Below, one piece after another: positions 1 through 11,664 of a DNA stretch of 64,000 nt; position 1 is the stretch's first letter; the number at the start of each line of letters is the position of its first letter. This DNA comes from Clavulina sp. PMI_390 (lineage: Eukaryota; Basidiomycota; Agaricomycetes; Cantharellales; Hydnaceae), in assembly GCA_015039315.1 (NCBI GenBank), contig WIDE01000053.1, positions 2,668-66,667 on the forward strand, in the 5' to 3' direction. Position numbers and translations under genes: made by a program. The notes beneath the pieces were generated by a model that was given only the letters and a program-made list of their open reading frames with translations, was not told the DNA's origin and made no database searches.

Positions 1-2848
1 CTACGATATTGAAGGGAAATAGGCGTACAGTCTGCATAGCAGTCACAACTCTTGATATTTCGGGTTCTGACAGCTGTAGGATACTTGAACGAAACGCTTT
101 GTAGGACTGGTGGGATTCATCCTCGTTGGAAGACGAGAGGACACGGTCCTGAGGGGCATTGGGGCTGCCAAGCACAGCATGAACTTCTTGATGATTATGA
201 AGATGCCACCTCAGCTCCGGGTAACGCAAATAAGGAGGGCTAGACCAGTGATCTCGGCCTGTTGCTAATGATTGGTCGCTTTGCATGGCTGATCTACAAT
301 CCTCAAAGCTTCAGTAGGTGTGTGCGACGACAACCCACGTAACGCGCACTTTGGGCGTGCTACCACTTTCGATACACCAACACTCTGATGAATATTGGAG
401 TACGTGATTGTAGATGCCGGAAATATAACTTCAAGTTTGTCGCCAAGTGACGCGTTGGTCAGCAAGAGGGAGAAGGGGTGGGGGAGAATGTGATGACAGG
501 CGCTGAGAGGCACGTGCGGGATGACGCCAGGAGGGTACCATTGGCGCCATATCGAAAACAAATTCAAAAACGATCATGCGCTGAGTCACATCACTACGTC
601 TTAGGGCTTGTTATAAGACCCATTGGATGACATGAATGATGCTCTATGTAATAGACTTGCTAGTAACCTTTCCTCCCATCCTAATGAACCCTTCATTGTG
701 GGGAGTGTAGATAAGAGGTCAGCCGCTCAATCGGTACAGAAATAGTAAGATGCCAACGATGTTGCGCTTTTTGTCGGCCGCAGTCAGATTTACTTTACTT
801 GCCCCATGACTTTCGAGACGACGGAATACTCATCGTGCGTCATCAAGTCAACGATGCGTTAGATACACTGCCCGTCTTAGAGAAGCAAGGGGAAGCGTAT
901 GCTTCATGCTCCACAGCTTATTATTATAGGAAATAGGTCAGGCATTTCTCAGAAACCTTGCACTGGGCCTGGTCAAATTTGGTTGTTTGGCATGGATAGT
1001 CTACAGAACGGGAATAAGGTGAGATCATTGAAAATTGCTCTGGATGTCCTTTCAGGGATGGCATGCATCCGGCGAGGCTTTATCGACAGCCGATTTGAAC
1101 TGTGTGCTATATCAAAAGGATGAGCAAGAAGCCTGCAAACTCACAGGGTGATCGGTAGCGGCGGCAAGCGCCAAGTCCCCGACTGTGTTCACAACTCCGA
1201 CCACTGAAGACCAAAACTAAACTCACGGCCACAATACATATGTTTTTATATGTCCTCAATCTCCCGTTCCCCGAATTCCGCTCTGGGATTGCACCAGTCC
1301 GTCAAGATCTCACTTTACAGGCGCTGTATGGGAATGACCATAGGTTCAGTCACGCGCCGCGGAGCCTTTTGAATCAAATCTATCGCGGTGGGCACAGGCC
1401 ACTAAGGCCGATGGGGGTGAGGGTTTATAAAATAGTCACGATTCCCAAAAGTCCAGCATAAATTCCCGAAAACCGTCGAAAAAGGTGTTGACAACCCTGA
1501 AGAATTACTTGAGTCGATAAACAAGGGAGTTGATGAGAGGATTGCCCGCAGTTTATTTTTCCATATATGCGGGCCAATTGATTGATCAGATATCCGCCTG
1601 CCAATGGATATCAAATACTCTCAAACGTCGCATAGGCGAGCACGGGCCGCCGGCGGCATTTACGACGTAATCGTTGTCACCGTCAGAGCCCACATCCCCG
1701 TTTGAAATACGATTTTTATGGCATCCGCTGTGCTTATGATAAGAATCAGCATTATTATTTACTGCTTTGAGCTCTTTGTCTATCCGCGTGTGAATACAGC
1801 ACGGCTTGAATGCCGTGGTCAAGCAACTTGCACCTCTTCCTTGCTTGGGTCATTCCACAACTTTTCCTGTAGGTGAGGTGCTGAATAAGTATCTATGGTC
1901 TCACTAGTTTATAGCGCTTGAGCCCCTTGTAAACAAAAGCCTCCTATACTGTCTTTCCGTGTCGAATGTATATTGTGGCTCCGATGGAGGGCAGTACTAT
2001 TGACACGTGTTTATGTCTTCCTCCAGCTCACAGGACCTCTCCTCCGTCCTTGACGCTCTCTGCGGACCATGAAAAGAGCTCCCGGGGAATATATAGGATA
2101 CAGAATAAAGGCCTGAATAGTAACCCAGAGGCAGTATGCTCCAAATAATTCCAAAAAATTGCAAAAAATATTCGCAAAAAATCGCAAAAATCAGCCGTGA
2201 ATACTATAAGATGTCCAGACAGGCAATTGTCGGGCCTTCGTGGCTTAGTGGTATAGCGTCGCTAGGATCTAGCTCCACAACGCGAACGCGGTCGAAAGCT
2301 TCAAAAGTGTTGGGTACCGTTGGGGGAGCGCGTCAATTTTGTTGACGTCAACTGAAACCCCCGTAGTAATTTTTAAACACGCTGTATATGATCAAGCATA
2401 TTAGTTGGCCGAACTCTGAATAATACAGGGGTGCCTTATTGAGTGAGGCGTGAGGTACCAGTATTCATCCATGTCATTCTCTATGGGACTTTTGCTCGAA
2501 AGAGTTACTGGGCTGAACATAGATGTATAGTACGTCCCACGGGCATCCAATGAAAATAGTTTGATATTCTACTACCTAATTATGTCCATATCAAGCACGG
2601 AAAATGATGAGACGAGGGATTTTCAGGGGGAATTATAGGTCGAACACGACTGCACCAGGAATCGCTTTGAGCCCAAAACAGTCTCGCGTTTGGCCCTTTG
2701 GATGATCGAAAGATAGATCTAGTAATGGATGGGTGTTATATGATGGTGGGTGAATTGGAAATCGGAATCGTCTCAGCATCTCCAATGGTGTCAAAGTCAT
2801 CTCTCCAACTATGGGTCGGTTCCTTTAGCATAAGCGACTGGAGAGACC
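1..2848. other. Gene-free stretch, no supported gene
   Basis: Only short open frames (at most about 100 codons) occur, none with recognisable family motifs or a convincing chain of exons. An A/T-rich run of short CAAAAAA-type repeats lies near 2150-2200. The part next to 2848 would hold the 3' end of the MFS transporter gene, which is on the minus strand. It may be decayed mobile-element or gene remnant sequence, but I see nothing that identifies it. Confidence 0.6.
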
Positions 2849-5004
2849 CTAGCATGGCTTTGTGGGGGACAAAAATTTGGAATAGTTAGGACAATGGCCG
2901 CAACCTACATAGGGATAGCACGCACTGATAGCTGCAAATACGACCCATTGAAAATAGCCTCTCAGTAGCTGATGCTCCACACAGTAAGCGAATAACGACG
3001 TGGTGAAGGCTGGAGCAAAACCTTGAGGTACTATTAGGGCCATCTGTGTTATCCCTTCTCGGCAAGTCGAATTGCGTAAGAAGAGCAGTCATGGTATATA
3101 TTGAGAACAGATGGCACAAACCATTTATCGTTGCCAAATCTTCAGCCGTAGGAGCTGCATTGTTACTCATGATGCTTATAGCTCTATGTGTACCAAGGCA
3201 ACCGAGGACAAGTCGTGTTGGTATCCCAAACTCAAATAGGGAGATGGATTCAGGCTTACGCCCATGACAGCCCTGACAACCCCCAAAGGGCAAAGAATCC
3301 GCATAAGCATGTCCAGAATAACCACCCATTTACATCCATCCCTCCTCGCGCCATCATGTTCAGCACCGGATAACACGCGCAGCTGACTGGCCATACGAAC
3401 ATGGAGAGCTTGTATATTCGCACGGCAGAGCCTGCGCCAATCCACGGGTGTGAGACAAGTGGTCCATAGAGAAACATCGTGCCAATCTGGGTGATCGCGC
3501 GAATGGATAGCGAGGCACCAATCTGTGACTCCGAGAATCCGAGGCCTCCTAACAAAATACGGGTGAATGAGCTCAAGTAGTTGTGACCTATGATTTCTCG
3601 TCAATACGAGGTTAAATGGCCACGAACCTAACTCAATGGGGGTAAAGGCGAAGAGCGAGTATACAGTGAACAAGATTTCGCTTGAAAGGCAGCCGAGAAA
3701 GTTCGACAGCAAAAGTGCTGCGATATCCTTGGTCATGACCAAACGCCAAGAGGTTTTGTAGCTTGATCGATAGCGTTCCGCTTTCGGTTGATCGTGAAGC
3801 ATGCTCCCAGATTCTTCAGGATAAAGGGCTATTTCTGAAGGCTGCTTTCTGGGGCGATAGAGAGTCTACCCGGGTCCCGGGAGTTAGTAAAATTGATTTA
3901 GCGAGAATGATGGTAGTGTACCTCTGGAAGGAAAAGCATCCCGCACCCGACAGCAAAGAATGCAAACCCCGCACCCACAAAGCAGGGCAGAGCGAATGGG
4001 TAATCTCGCCAAAACCCGCCATCGAATAGTTTAGCCCAGGTTCGCTCTGGGTGAGCAAGGAAACCTCCGATCGGAAGTCCAACGATTTGGCCAATTCGGT
4101 ATGATAGTATGAGCCCTACGAACGCCTGGTCTTGCGTTGACCTACAGATCCAACAGAGTAAGAATGTTATCGCACTAAGAACAGAAATCAAATCTCGGAT
4201 ATAATGACTGACTTGTCCGTAAGCTCTCCCAGCATCACCTTGATAGCTCTATGAATAGTTTAGTGAGCTCTGTCCTCGTATACTGTGTCATTGAAGAAAC
4301 TCACGCCCAGGCGCCTCCCATCCCGCCTCCAATGCACCTAGAAATAACCAGGGCAAGGAAGGACCGGCTAATGCCGAGAAATAGGAGCGAAATTCCGAGG
4401 CCCGTCATTCCTATGAGTATGACTGGGCGACGGCCATAGTAATCAGAAGCATAACTCAGTGGCAGGACTATAAGAACAGAAATTTCAGATTCGGGAATCT
4501 TTAAGCACGTATACCCTGAAAAGGAGATAACGAACGTACTGGTGATGAAGCTGGTGACGCTAAATATGGATTCCTGCGATAACCCCAAGAGATAGCAAGT
4601 GGATAAATTGATCACGTGCATTCCGCAGTTTGCTCACAATGAGACCAGAGTAGAAGCCCACTTGCTCGGGGTCGTCGACGACGTGGAGCTCGACGAGCAT
4701 CTGGTCTATATTCCGCAGGAGATATGAAGATGAAGACTCTCAGATTCGCGACCTCGGGAGTCAAGTCGTAGTAGTAAATCTCACTGATAAATGGGAATAC
4801 GAGATCATATGCGAGGGGGTGGACGGCGTTGAGTAGGAGAAGGACTAGTATGGGCCGCCAGTTGCGGGGTGGGGCGAAAGCCCCTGAGAATGTCTTTGGT
4901 GGTCTCGATGTGGCACGCTGCGGAGCGGATTCGGGGTCGGTGTCGTCGAAAATAAGTGGTGTGCGCTCTGTAACGTCCTCAACGCTCTGCCCGTTGTCAG
5001 CCAT
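2849..5004 (-). CDS. MFS transporter (ZIFL/multidrug-like general substrate transporter)
   Basis: A membrane carrier of the major facilitator superfamily, probably a drug- or metal-related H+ antiporter, of about 480 residues. The ATG at 5004 opens a soluble N-terminus with two acidic motifs, then the first helix and 'FPFINQM'. Exon 1 (5004-4785) and exon 2 (4705-4638) were checked for frame; exon 2 encodes 'DPEQVGFYSGLI'. Later exons give the loop motif 'SDYYGRRPV' (MFS motif A), 'CIGGGMGGAWA', 'AIKVMLGELTD', and 'GLPIGGFLAHPERTW' with the family's proline/glycine pattern. The second half contains 'ELGGLGFSESQIG', 'NNAAPTAEDLATINGL' and a terminal 'CVEHQLLRGYFQWVV' helix. These segments occur in the order known for fungal ZIFL1-like MFS proteins, with no disruption seen. 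The substrate cannot be read from sequence. Confidence 0.88.
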
Positions 5005-5681
5005 GAAGCTCTTGAGTGTGTCGTCAGATGGAGGTAAGAAACAATACTGCGGACCAAGCAGCCATTACCACTCAACCTTAACATTGGGGGAACCTAGTGG
5101 CTGTGTGATCGCGATTATCAGATAAGATTAGATCCCCGCGTGGTTTCTACTGCTTTCCGCGCTAATAATAACGGTGCAAGTGTGGGGATGCTACGGAGAT
5201 GTAATTCAGTAGGCCGTCGGCCACGTCGACGCGTCAGCAAAACCCGGGGGGAGTAGGGCGAAAGGCCCTCGCCGATCAACCACGGAGGCACGTTGCATTA
5301 AGTCAAGTCATAGCTCATATTGACCATGGAATGAGAACGGATGATCTGACGAGGGTGATATATTGATAAAGCTACCCCATTGAGGATGTGGCTGAAACAG
5401 AGTTTGTCAATGACTCAGTTGTCTGCCGAGGATTTAGTTGTCCACGTCAGCCAAGCGTGATTTCTCCATGCAATAGCATCCCCACAAATCACAGGCCTCG
5501 GTGGCAAGCCCTCACTCAGGCCAAAGACGGGGCTCTGGGAATATATATCACGCTGACTTCCTCATCCAAATGCTGAATTATTGGCCCATCTCCAAAACTC
5601 GTTCTATATGTTAGCCACCTGATGAAGATAATTACATCCAAGAAGAGATAGGGGACACACAAGTATATGCTACTCTAACGA
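5005..5681. other. Intergenic: MFS promoter and Mim1 3' flank
   Basis: This is the upstream side of the minus-strand MFS gene and the downstream side of the minus-strand Mim1 gene. A TATA-like 'aatatatatca' near 5538 and several AT-rich patches are present. I see no coding exon. Confidence 0.5.
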
Positions 5682-7288
5682 TCACCTCTTATTCCTGTCT
5701 AGCGTCGCAGCGCGAATTCCAACCCCAGCCACAGATGGAATCTTAATCCCAAGAATCGGAGCAATGACGCTCTTGGCAAAGATCTCTCCAAACCCAAGCA
5801 TCATACCGTTCACGAATGGCAAGAACATGTTGATAGCAAGCGACGAAATGAGAGCCAGTGTGCGTGCGCGCGGGGAAAGGCCAGGGCTGAAGACGGAGAG
5901 AGTCATGGACGGGGGAGGGGCAGCTTTGTGGTGATCGTGATGCTTGTGGTGCGAGTCGTGGTGGTGGTGTTCATGGTGCTTCTCGCCTGTCTGGGGTACG
6001 GATCTGGGTGAACCTTTGCCGGGTTGGGAAGCGGGGGTGGAGGTATGATCGATCAGGGATGGGTAGGATGACGCAAGGGATGGGACTTCTTCCCACTGTT
6101 GGCGATGATCGTCGTCTTCAGAAACGTAGGTCTCTGAGTCGGCCGTGAAAAGATGCGACGACCGCGACACGGGGGGTGAACCTCGAGGGAACTATACATT
6201 CTGGTCAGGGATCTGCAAACACTAAAGAGCAAAAAAAGAACGTACTGGTAAACCAGACACAGCACCTGTCCTGGGAACCTCCCCAGAAACAAGATCGCGA
6301 GCATCAGCCGGGCTGGCCTCAGGGGATACCTCCTTGCCATACTTTAGCTCGTGGTTGTGCGCAGCAGCCTGGGCGGCTCCAACACGCTGTGCAGTTATGC
6401 TTTCATCCAGCGTGGTGGTCCCACCAGCAGCCGGTGCGCCTGGGACACTGACGGTTTCCCACCCAGACACGACGCTTGCCGCAAGGCTGGGTGCAGCAGC
6501 AGCAGGAGTCTCTGACTTTTGGCTCGCTGCTTCCTGCTCTTCCTGCTGGCGCCTGACCTCCCATTCTGCGCGCACACGCTCAGCCTTTTCACGGGCGACA
6601 GCAGACTCTGCACGCCAAGCGGCAAGGTGGCGCTCATACTCCTCTTTTGCCGAGTCGTCACTCGACACAGCGGCGCTAGGGGCGGGTGCAGGTTGAGCTG
6701 GCTCAGGAGCAGGTGCAGCAGCGGCAGCAACAGGAGCTGGTTCGGGTGTAGGAGCAGCAGGCAGGTGGGTGAAGGAGGATGACAGAGTAGCCTACGAAAC
6801 AGGGATTAGAGGAATCTACCCAATCAGATAGAAGGAAATAGACATTACCTGCAACAATGCCTCATCTGCCTCTTTCCGTGCAGTATCGTTGCCCTCTGCA
6901 TTGCGCCGAGCCTCGTATTCGGCACGAACGCGTTCTGCCTTTTCGCGAGCGACGGCAGACTCGGCACGCCATTCGGCTAGATGACGCTCGTACTCTTCTT
7001 TCGCAGAGTCTTCTGCAGAGGTACCGGCATCAGCAACTGGCGCAGAAGGCGCGGGTTGCGGGGCTGGTGCTGGAGCAGCTGCAACAGGAGCAGCTGCAGG
7101 GACAGGTGCAGGGGGCAAGTGTGTGAACGAGGACGAGAGAGCAGACTAGAGAAAAGGGAAAGCAAGTTAGGATATTAGGCTGATTTCTGACTACTCCCAC
7201 CGCTTTCAACAACAATAAAGAGAAAGAAAAGTTGAAGAGGCCATACCTGCAACAGAGCCTCGTCAGCGGGATCGAGTTGGCCAGACAT
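5682..7288 (-). CDS. mim1: Mim1/Tom13 outer-membrane import protein with duplicated N-terminal exons
   Basis: The C-terminus is the Mim1 (Tom13) signature: one hydrophobic helix 'FLPFVNGMMLGFGEIFAK' preceded by 'LISSLAIN'. Mim1 sits in the mitochondrial outer membrane and inserts helical proteins and TOM subunits. Four phase-0 exons fit exactly: 7288-7247, 7145-6849, 6791-6246 and 6191-5682, giving 464 residues; yeast Mim1 is about 113. The first exon reads MSGQLDPADEALLQ. Exons 2 and 3 each start '(S/A)(A/T)LSSSFTHLP', run through an Ala/Pro-rich stretch, then a charged coiled-coil-like block 'KEEYERHLAxWRAESAV' that is about 32/35 identical between them. A His-rich run (HHEHHHHDSHHKHHDHHK) precedes the Mim1 helix. 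No ATG exists in the Mim1 frame of exon 4 before the one at 5906, so either the long fusion or a 74-residue short form is made. The intron 6245-6192 has a CTGAC branch site. Confidence 0.75.
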
Positions 7289-7467
7289 GGTGGTGGAGAT
7301 CAGGCTGTCAAATTCGGGTACTTAGAGAGAGACCCAAATAATTATAAAAGAGGCCAGAAAATGCGCCGAGAGTCGTGAATGCCTGTCGGTCCGACGCGGC
7401 GACAAAAGGTGGGCCTCTGACGTGCTTTCGTGGGAAAAAGCAAAAGTTGTTCAAATTGTAAGCGCCA
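7289..7467. promoter_or_regulatory. Shared divergent promoter, mim1/pop4
   Basis: Only 179 bases separate the ATG of the minus-strand mim1 gene from the ATG of plus-strand pop4, so both must be transcribed from this interval. An AT-rich patch 'aataattataaaag' lies near 7337-7350. Two housekeeping genes sharing one short promoter suggests constitutive co-expression (inference). Confidence 0.6.
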
Positions 7468-8600
7468 ATGAGCAGCAGCACTGGCAACAGTACCACGACT
7501 GCGAGCGGTTCTGGGAATCCACAGGCTCAGGTGGACATTTACAAGTCGTTCAGCTCTCTTCGGGGCCAAAAAGTCACCTTCTCTTCCGCAACACCCTTTG
7601 TGCCCACATATGTGCAATCGAATACACCAAGCAACCCTGCTGCTTATACCTCCCGAGTCCAGGATCGACAAATTCTGCTAGAGAATCCTGTTCGAGAAAG
7701 TCGAGCTAAGAAAACTCGCGATGCCCAACGAGCTCGTCAGGAGAAAGATGCGATTCGTCGCAAAGCAGGCGTCATGAGTCGGCGAGAAGCCAAGCGATCT
7801 GGTGCTTGGGTGTTTGATAAGAATGAAATCAAGTGCGTTCATCAACCCACTATTAGCTCTGATATATATCATCAATGTGCCTAATCGGAGACTCCCTTGG
7901 ATGACAGATACGATACATTCCTCCCCATTCATCACATGTGGTGCACGTACATGGGTGAACTGCTAAATCTCCCCGCCGCTCCTCCGCCTCAAGGAACCGC
8001 GGACGCTCCGGTCCAGCACAGAATGCCGTCCGCCGCAACCATGCAACCAAAGCTTGTGAAAGCCGAGTTTAATGGAGCGATCATTGAAGGTGTGATTTTC
8101 TGTTGCCTCGTCGTCGGTCGCCCGTCCCCCAATAAAGACTCACCATTTTTGATTGCTCGCTACTTCTAGTTACCGACAGCCGCAACAAGTCGCTCATTGG
8201 ATGTCGCGGTATCGTCATATTTGAGAGCGAGAATACGTTCAAGATTGTCACTCAGAAAGATGCTGTCAAAGGTGCGTGCTGCGTTTCGTCGAACCGTTAC
8301 ATGCGCGACTCATCATCCTCTCATCATTTACTACTAGTCATCCCCAAGGAAAACTCTATCTTCACGTTTGATATCCCCCTGTATCCTCCTCCACCCCTTG
8401 ACCCATCGTCCCTTCGAGCCCCATCTCCAGAGCCTGCAGACCCCTCAACCAGCTCATCATCCTCTGCTCAACTACCAATATCGAGCCACCTCGAATCCTC
8501 ACCTAAAATCCGATTCCAGCTCTACGGCAACCAGTTCCGCTTCCGCTCAGCTGACCGCGCCACTCGAAAGTTCAAGCCGAAAGAGACGATCGAGCTGTAG
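7468..8600 (+). CDS. POP4: RNase P/MRP protein subunit Pop4 (Rpp29)
   Basis: Nuclear subunit of RNase P and RNase MRP, which mature tRNA 5' ends and pre-rRNA. Four exons fit exactly: 7468-7832, 7908-8089, 8170-8271 and 8338-8600, giving 303 residues. The N-terminal half is basic ('RESRAKKTRDAQRARQEKDA') and leads to 'WCTYMGELLNL'. The C-terminal Sm-like barrel characteristic of the Pop4/Rpp29 family follows: 'MQPKLVKAEFNGAIIEG', 'VTDSRNKSLIGCRGIVIFES', 'ENTFKIVTQKDAVKVIPKEN', 'FTFDIPL', ending 'QLYGNQFRFRSADRATRKFK'. A Pro/Ser-rich insert (about residues 226-260) lies within the barrel, longer than in yeast or human. No disruption seen. Confidence 0.92.
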
Positions 8601-9113
8601 CGCTGAAGCCGCGTTGAGGACGAGTGCTTCCTTCGACACAATCGCTTCCTTTTCACTACGTCACCTGCCCCCAGCAAGTGAAGATGGTGTGGTGGAGTAA
8701 AGGTTTTAGCACACCCATTCGACGCATGTTGACAGCGCGGGAGAACCTGGGCGGCACTGACGAGCAGCCACCACTTCCTTGCGATGATGAAAACACTCCT
8801 ATCGCGCGCCTACTTCGCAGAGACAATAGTGCAGATGGCCGCCATCTACTGGCCGTTACCAGCGATATTCATGACAAGTGAAGGCTTTGCTGGTTGTCCT
8901 TGGTATAACGCCGAAACGTACATACGTACAATCATGTACAGTACAAGACAGGTGATAAGAAGAATGCTATTGTCGATTATCGCCGACCGTGATATTAGAT
9001 GCTGCTGAAGGTGGTGAAGAGGGAAAAGTTGAATGGTGCGGAAAGACAGTGATGGTGGAAGCAGGAACGAGAGAAAATTGGTATATGGATCGAAATATTA
9101 ATGCCTTCCCATC
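8601..9113. other. Convergent 3' flanks of POP4 and acyl-CoA dehydrogenase gene
   Basis: The interval lies between two stop codons. Short open frames here show no family motifs. Both transcripts should terminate here. Confidence 0.5.
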
Positions 9114-11339
9114 TCATAGTCGTGCGTTCTTTGGGATGCTCCTCATTGCTTGACGAACACCCAAATCACCGAGAACATCCTCAGCTGGAACGGAGAAGTA
9201 ACGAGGGTAAGTATCCACTGAAAGAAACCGTTAAAAGAAGCTACAACATACCTCCTCCTAATAGGGCGTCGAAAGTGACTGTGCGGTGATAATGCTCGAT
9301 GTTCTTCCCCATCCCGCTCTTGGCTATGAAAACAGACGTCGCAATCAGCACAAAATCCACCTAGGAGTTCAGCGTGGAAACTAGGACTTACTGATTCCTC
9401 GTCCACCAAAGATCTGGACAGCATCAGCCGCCGTTGCCTGAGCGGTCTGAGTGCAGAACATCTTGAGGAACCCAATCTGGCCTGCGAGGTACTTGGCCTG
9501 CTCCCGATAGCTCATCTTGCACATCTGGAACGTCATGTTCTCAAGCCAGTTCTGCACTGCCTCTACGCGCGCGACCATGGCGGCCAGCTTGGCGCGGATC
9601 ACAGCTTGCTCGAGCAAGGGTTTGCCAAATACCTTGCGTTGATGGGCCCACCTGAAGGGAGAATGAGATGTGGTATGTAAGTATGAAGAGCGTATCGGAG
9701 AAGTATGGGCCTATGAGGTACGCACTTGAAACACTCCTCGACAATAGTCCTCTGGGCCCGAGCGCTCGAGCAGCAAATCACCCACCGCTCGTGGTTGAAA
9801 TTGCTCAGCACGACAAAGATGCCTCCATTCTCTGGGCCAAGCATGTTCTCGGCGGGGACCTTGACGTTGTGGAACTCGATGTAGGCGGTACCGGCGGTGG
9901 ACGAGTACGAGGTCTTGATGGGCTTGGTGGTCACGCCCTCGCCGCGCTCCACAAGGAAGACGGTGAGCCCACCGTCGGTCTTGCAGGCGACAGTGAAGTA
10001 GTCAGAGAAATGCCCGTTGGTGATCCATCTGCAGATGAGGGCAGCAGATATGTGAGTTAATCCTAGGAAAAGTGGAGATTGTGGGCTTACTTCTTCGTCC
10101 CATTGATAGTCCAATACTTCTCATCCTCAGACTTGACTGCCGTTGTTCTGCATACCGAATCGTATTGAATGTTGAGAGCGAGTTTGCTGTAAATGGGAGA
10201 ATGAGACTCACCGAATTCCTGCGACATCACTACCAGCAAAGGCTTCAGAAATAGCGAGCGAGATAAACTTCCTTCCAGCAAGCACGTCGGGGACGATCTT
10301 CGCTTTGAGCTCGTTAGAGCCAAAGTTGAGAACCGGGGGCAATCCAATGACCATCCCAGACTACGAAAGAATTCGCAAAGCAGATTAGAACCTCAGATTT
10401 GGAAGGAATCAGGAAAGTAGAAGGAAATGTACCTGCATGCCGTCTCCGTAGCCTCGTTGCCCGACTCTTGAGAACTCCTGGTTCACAACAAGCTCGTGGA
10501 AGTAATCATACTCTTCAGGCTTTACGCAGCCATCAGCGAGCGTCAAGCCCTTGAGATGCTTGCCAGGACCCAAACGCATGGCGTGGACGTTGTATTTTCT
10601 GAGAAATGTATTCGCGTAAACACAGATGTATCTAGAGATCAGATAGGACGACCCTGAAAGGGAACAAACTTACGCTGATTCTTGAACCACTGACAGAGTG
10701 GGTCGCTTTCCGTCTTCTTCACGAAGGATGGCATCAGGTTTCCTAATAATCAAATTAGTACTGTTTCGATGTAGCAGCGAAAGCTAAGGACGACCCACAA
10801 GACATCATCGACATGCTTGCGCATCCACTGCTGCAGCTTGCGATGGCTCTCAGAGTAGTACGGAGAGTGGTAGCCCTTGGCCAACCAGCTTGGCTCGGCA
10901 TAAGGGATCTGGCTGAGTTCACCAGGAGCAGGAGCGGGGATCAGCTCCTTCTGCCCCTCGATTGTCCCGATTTGCAAACGCGCGTATCGTGGAGTGAGCA
11001 GCACCTCATGGCGATGAAGGCCGAAGAAGGCATCGGTAGCGTCCTTGCCTGCGACTTCTGGGTCGAGTAGGACAGAGAGGCCGCCAGGGTGGAGGTTGGC
11101 GAATTTGGAGAGGTCAAAAACCTTGCTGTCAATGACGACCCACAGATCACCCTCTTTGTTGTGCTAAGAACGGAGGGACAAGAAGGTTACACGTTAGGAC
11201 GAGGAGTAATACGCGTCGATGACGACTGGAGAGGCGCGTCTTGGGGATTGACCCCTAATCGATGACGTCGTGCAGATGGAAGATCGCATACCTGGGCGAC
11301 CTCGTTGAGAGTAAGGGATCTGAGCTGTTTGCTAGCCAT
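9114..11339 (-). CDS. Cytochrome b5-acyl-CoA dehydrogenase fusion
   Basis: Flavin-dependent dehydrogenase of acyl-CoA esters, fused to an N-terminal heme-binding cytochrome b5 domain that could pass or accept electrons. The ATG at 11339 starts '[16 protein letters not shown]'. The b5 domain (about residues 5-85) has '[20 protein letters not shown]', the axial-histidine motif HPGG and the second ligand in '[10 protein letters not shown]'. The dehydrogenase part follows: '[15 protein letters not shown]', '[15 protein letters not shown]' (FAD/substrate loop), '[13 protein letters not shown]', '[19 protein letters not shown]', '[11 protein letters not shown]' and 'QRKVFGKPL'. The C-terminal helices carry '[18 protein letters not shown]', with the last exon ending '[13 protein letters not shown]' and stop at 9114. 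About ten small exons. The fusion order is known in fungal acyl-CoA dehydrogenases. No break seen. Confidence 0.9.
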
Positions 11340-11664
11340 GGCGAGAGACGAGAAGAGGACGAAGGAGGGGGAGATTTTCTTGGTGGAGACCGGGATACTA
11401 CTTGTGATTGCTGGCAAGAAGTATTTGAGGAAACATGGGGTACATATGTACCTATGATGCACGCGACAACACAAATTTGCTTCGGGTGGACTACACCCGG
11501 GTGCCACCAATTCAGTCCCGCTTCAAGCTTGTGATCGAGTTGCCGGGGGAGCACCATTGGCGCATAAAGCACATGCAAATTGATGTCGTAGCAATGTATC
11601 TGCCAATAATAATTGCAGCATATGCATTTATCATCGTACGTTGTCGACAGCACGAGGAGATACT
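11340..11664. other. Intergenic: acyl-CoA dehydrogenase promoter
   Basis: This 325-base interval holds the upstream side of the b5-dehydrogenase gene and the 3' flank of the LysM gene. AT-rich sequence near 11595-11625 ('caataataattgcagc') is seen. No coding exon recognised. Confidence 0.45.

Noticed and set aside
265..567. 100-codon minus-strand open frame
   Set aside because: No recognisable motif, no exon partners, and amino-acid use not clearly coding.
2225..2320. tRNA-like A-box 'TGGCTTAGTGGT'
   Set aside because: The D-arm can be drawn, but the anticodon loop lacks U33, the T-arm does not match GGTTCRANNCC and the acceptor stem does not pair.
6053..6340. 95-codon frame overlapping the Mim1 exon 4
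   Set aside because: Different frame of the same exon; the Mim1 frame carries the family signature and fits the splice sites.
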